Below are positions 27,115-28,532 of a stretch of 28,532 nt of DNA, piece by piece. The DNA comes from Prorocentrum cordatum (taxonomy: Eukaryota; Sar; Dinophyceae; Prorocentrales; Prorocentraceae). The DNA is taken from positions 1 to 28,532 of the forward strand of contig CAUYUJ010010421.1 in NCBI GenBank assembly GCA_963575745.1. The letters are read 5' to 3'. Within the stretch, counting starts at the first letter, position 1. Each line of letters starts with the position of its first letter. The notes beneath the pieces were generated by a model. The model was given only the letters and a program-made list of their open reading frames with translations, was not told where the DNA came from and made no database searches. The position numbers were made by a program, and so were the translations under genes.

Positions 27115-27152
27115 AAAGAAAAAAAAACAAAAACAAAAACAAAAACAAAAAA
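27115..27152. repeat. CAAAAA microsatellite
   Basis: Five or so units of CAAAAA following an A-run. It could be an A-rich retrosequence tail (plus strand), but no gene body recognisable upstream supports that. Confidence 0.85.
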
Positions 27153-27349
27153 CGGCGTCGGGGGTCTGGGGAGGGGGAGCGCAGCGAAGCCCGACAGGAA
27201 ATCGGGCTTCACGCATGCTGGGACTCCCCCGCAGGCCCTTTTGGCCCAGCGCTGTGCCAGAAGCCAGCGGAGAGGGAAGGACGGGGCCCAAAACCCCGAT
27301 GCCGCGTTTGTCTTCACAACACCGACTCCCAGATGTCTGTCGGGGACGC

Positions 27350-27381
27350 ACTGACCCGGGTCATTGCAAACCCGGGTCAGT
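27350..27381. repeat. Perfect 12-bp hairpin
   Basis: ACTGACCCGGGT (27350-27361) and ACCCGGGTCAGT (27370-27381) are exact complements around the 8-nt loop CATTGCAA. It immediately precedes the GATCCTGCAA repeats. No T-run follows, so it is not a simple polymerase III terminator. Confidence 0.8.
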
Positions 27382-27390
27382 CAGGCTTAC

Positions 27391-27527
27391 AGGATCCTGC
27401 AAGATCCTGCAAGATCCTGAACCCAAGCCCAGGTCAACGGCCAAGGATCCCGCAAGATCCTGCAGGATCCTGCACCCGAAACCCAGTCAGTGCGACCCTT
27501 GCTCTGCAGGATCCTGCAAGATCAGGC
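27391..27527. repeat. GATCCTGCAA interspersed 10-bp repeats
   Basis: Clusters of GATCCTGCAA/GATCCTGCAG: three tandem copies from 27392, then further copies near 27445-27475 and 27508-27525 separated by ACCCAAGCCCAGG-like spacers. Confidence 0.8.
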
Positions 27528-27586
27528 GCCCTGGCTGACCCCCGTTTGCATTGACCCCGTCTCAAAGCTCCCGACGTTCACTCCTA

Positions 27587-27754
27587 TAGGCCTACCACGA
27601 AATTTTCTTAGAACCCAAAAATGTTCCATAACTAAAGCAATGTTCTTAGAACATAAACCCGACGTGTTACAACAAGACAGTCTCGGCCAAAAACGTTCTA
27701 AGAACATTCCGTGTAGACCACACAAGATTCTTAGAATATTCTTTGGTAGGCCTG
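27587..27754. mobile_element. TA-flanked MITE-like foldback element
   Basis: The 168-bp AT-rich element has ends AGGCCTACCA (27588-27597) and TGGTAGGCCT (27744-27753), perfect complements. The inverted match continues imperfectly inward (TTTTCTTAGAA / TTCTTAGAATATT; CAATGTTCTTAGAAC / GTTCTAAGAACATTCC), giving arms of about 70 bp. Dinucleotide TA flanks both ends (27585-27586 and 27755-27756), a typical Tc1/mariner-type target. It contains no ORF, so it is non-autonomous. Confidence 0.7.
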
Positions 27755-27937
27755 TAGGCGAGCCAAGACGCTTCGCCACTGTTTGCGTCTGGACCCATTC
27801 CCCGGGACCAGCTTTTCCTCCAGAGCCGCTTTGTTGACGGCCCCGAGGCCCGGCAAAAGAGCCCCTGGAGGTCGAGAGAAGGGCGCAGAACCTCCCGTCG
27901 TGACTCTGTCGCCATGCCAGTGGGTCTGGGACCGCTT

Positions 27938-28225
27938 CTCCTCCTCCTCCTCCTCCTCCTCCTCCTCCTCCTCCTCCTCCTCCTCCTCCTCCTCCTCCTC
28001 CTCCTCCTCGTGCTCCTCCTCCTCCTCCTCCTTCCTCCTCCTCTCCTCCTCCTCCTCCTCCCTCCTCATCATCATCATCATCTTCCTCCTCTCCTCCTCC
28101 TCCTCCTTTCCGTCCTCCCCTCCTGCTCCTCCCCCTCCTCCCCCTCCTCCTTCTCCTCCTACTCCTCCTCCTCCTCCTCCTCCTCCTCCTCCTCCTCCTC
28201 CTCCTCCTCCTCCTCCCCTTCCTCC
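27938..28225. repeat. Long TCC microsatellite
   Basis: TCC run of about 290 bp with a CAT interruption at about 28068-28083. Frames give poly-Ser, poly-Leu, poly-Pro or, in reverse, poly-Glu/Gly/Arg. Confidence 0.95.
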
Positions 28226-28532
28226 ATGCAAGCAGACGTCGCGACTTTGCCACAACGCTAGGGGATCGTGGGGGGAGATAGGGGGAGATGGCATGCAAGT
28301 GTTAGGTCGGGCATGTCCCCCTGAAGGGATTCTGGACGAAAAATTAGACACACTCAGAAAATAGTCACAAGTTGCCTAAACAGATTTGATGACCAACCAT
28401 CCTGTGGTGTTGGGTCCTCGTGTTGAAGAGACAGCGCCCCGCGTTCCTTCCTTTCTTCCTTCCTTACCTCCTCCCCTCCTACCTCCTCATCCTCCTTGCC
28501 TCTGCCCTCCTCGTCGTCACCGTCATCATCAT
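28226..28532. other. Unassigned sequence ending in a new TCC/ATC tract
   Basis: No open frame worth calling. From about 28440 the sequence becomes TTCC- and TCC-rich, ending in ATC units at the window edge. Confidence 0.4.

Noticed and set aside
27115-27152. Poly-A tail of a retroposed gene
   Set aside because: The run is a regular CAAAAA microsatellite, and no processed gene or target duplication was found upstream.

Overview
The window reads as nuclear DNA of a dinoflagellate. Four things point there. It is GC-rich, with long TCC/ATC/GGA microsatellites and few intact genes. An eS/uS-type ribosomal protein gene (RPS13) carries a degenerate dinoflagellate spliced-leader sequence just upstream of its start codon. 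That gene is split by an intron with terminal inverted repeats and a short direct repeat (introner-like). The mobile-element debris (tyrosine-recombinase retrotransposon, LINE-like reverse transcriptase fragments) resembles families known from dinoflagellate genomes. The species cannot be fixed from this sequence; a GC-rich free-living form such as Prorocentrum is a guess.

Layout. 1-1263: imperfect TCC and ATC microsatellites. 1264-9745: an 8.5 kb YR (DIRS-order, Ngaro/PAT-like) retrotransposon on the minus strand, with gag, RT-RNase H and tyrosine recombinase remnants in that order and complete split direct repeats (a1 at 9462-9745; b1-a2-b2 at 1919-1264). A 59-bp minisatellite lies inside its 5' part. 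It sits in an ATC microsatellite that resumes at 9746. 10120-10403: a minus-strand coding remnant next to a 10-bp tandem repeat (10409-10822). 11551-11713: a small element with terminal inverted repeats. 12961-13510: a duplicated unit in which GGA tracts are bracketed by inverted arms. 13988-15081: a frameshifted LINE-like RT. 15222-15470: a foldback element with a CGATGCATCGGC core. 15750-18420: several dispersed and tandem repeat families. 18480-19815: a 366-369 bp higher-order repeat that is open on the minus strand. 19830-20271: a decayed Cys-rich ORF. 20290-20990: the C-terminal part of another RT-type ORF. 22640-22880: an 84-bp tandem repeat.

The one intact cellular gene is RPS13 (minus strand, exons 24674-24312 and 23516-23424, 151 codons). 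The relict spliced leader implies that this copy passed through a trans-spliced mRNA and was reinserted. The 795-nt intron has 13-14 bp perfect terminal inverted repeats and a 5-bp direct repeat, so it was probably gained afterwards by transposition. The intron also holds a roughly 390-bp imperfect foldback. 24845-28532 holds only repeats, a TA-flanked MITE-like foldback (27587-27754) and ORFs I do not recognise.

All comparisons were made by eye. Protein family names rest on recognised motifs, not on database searches.
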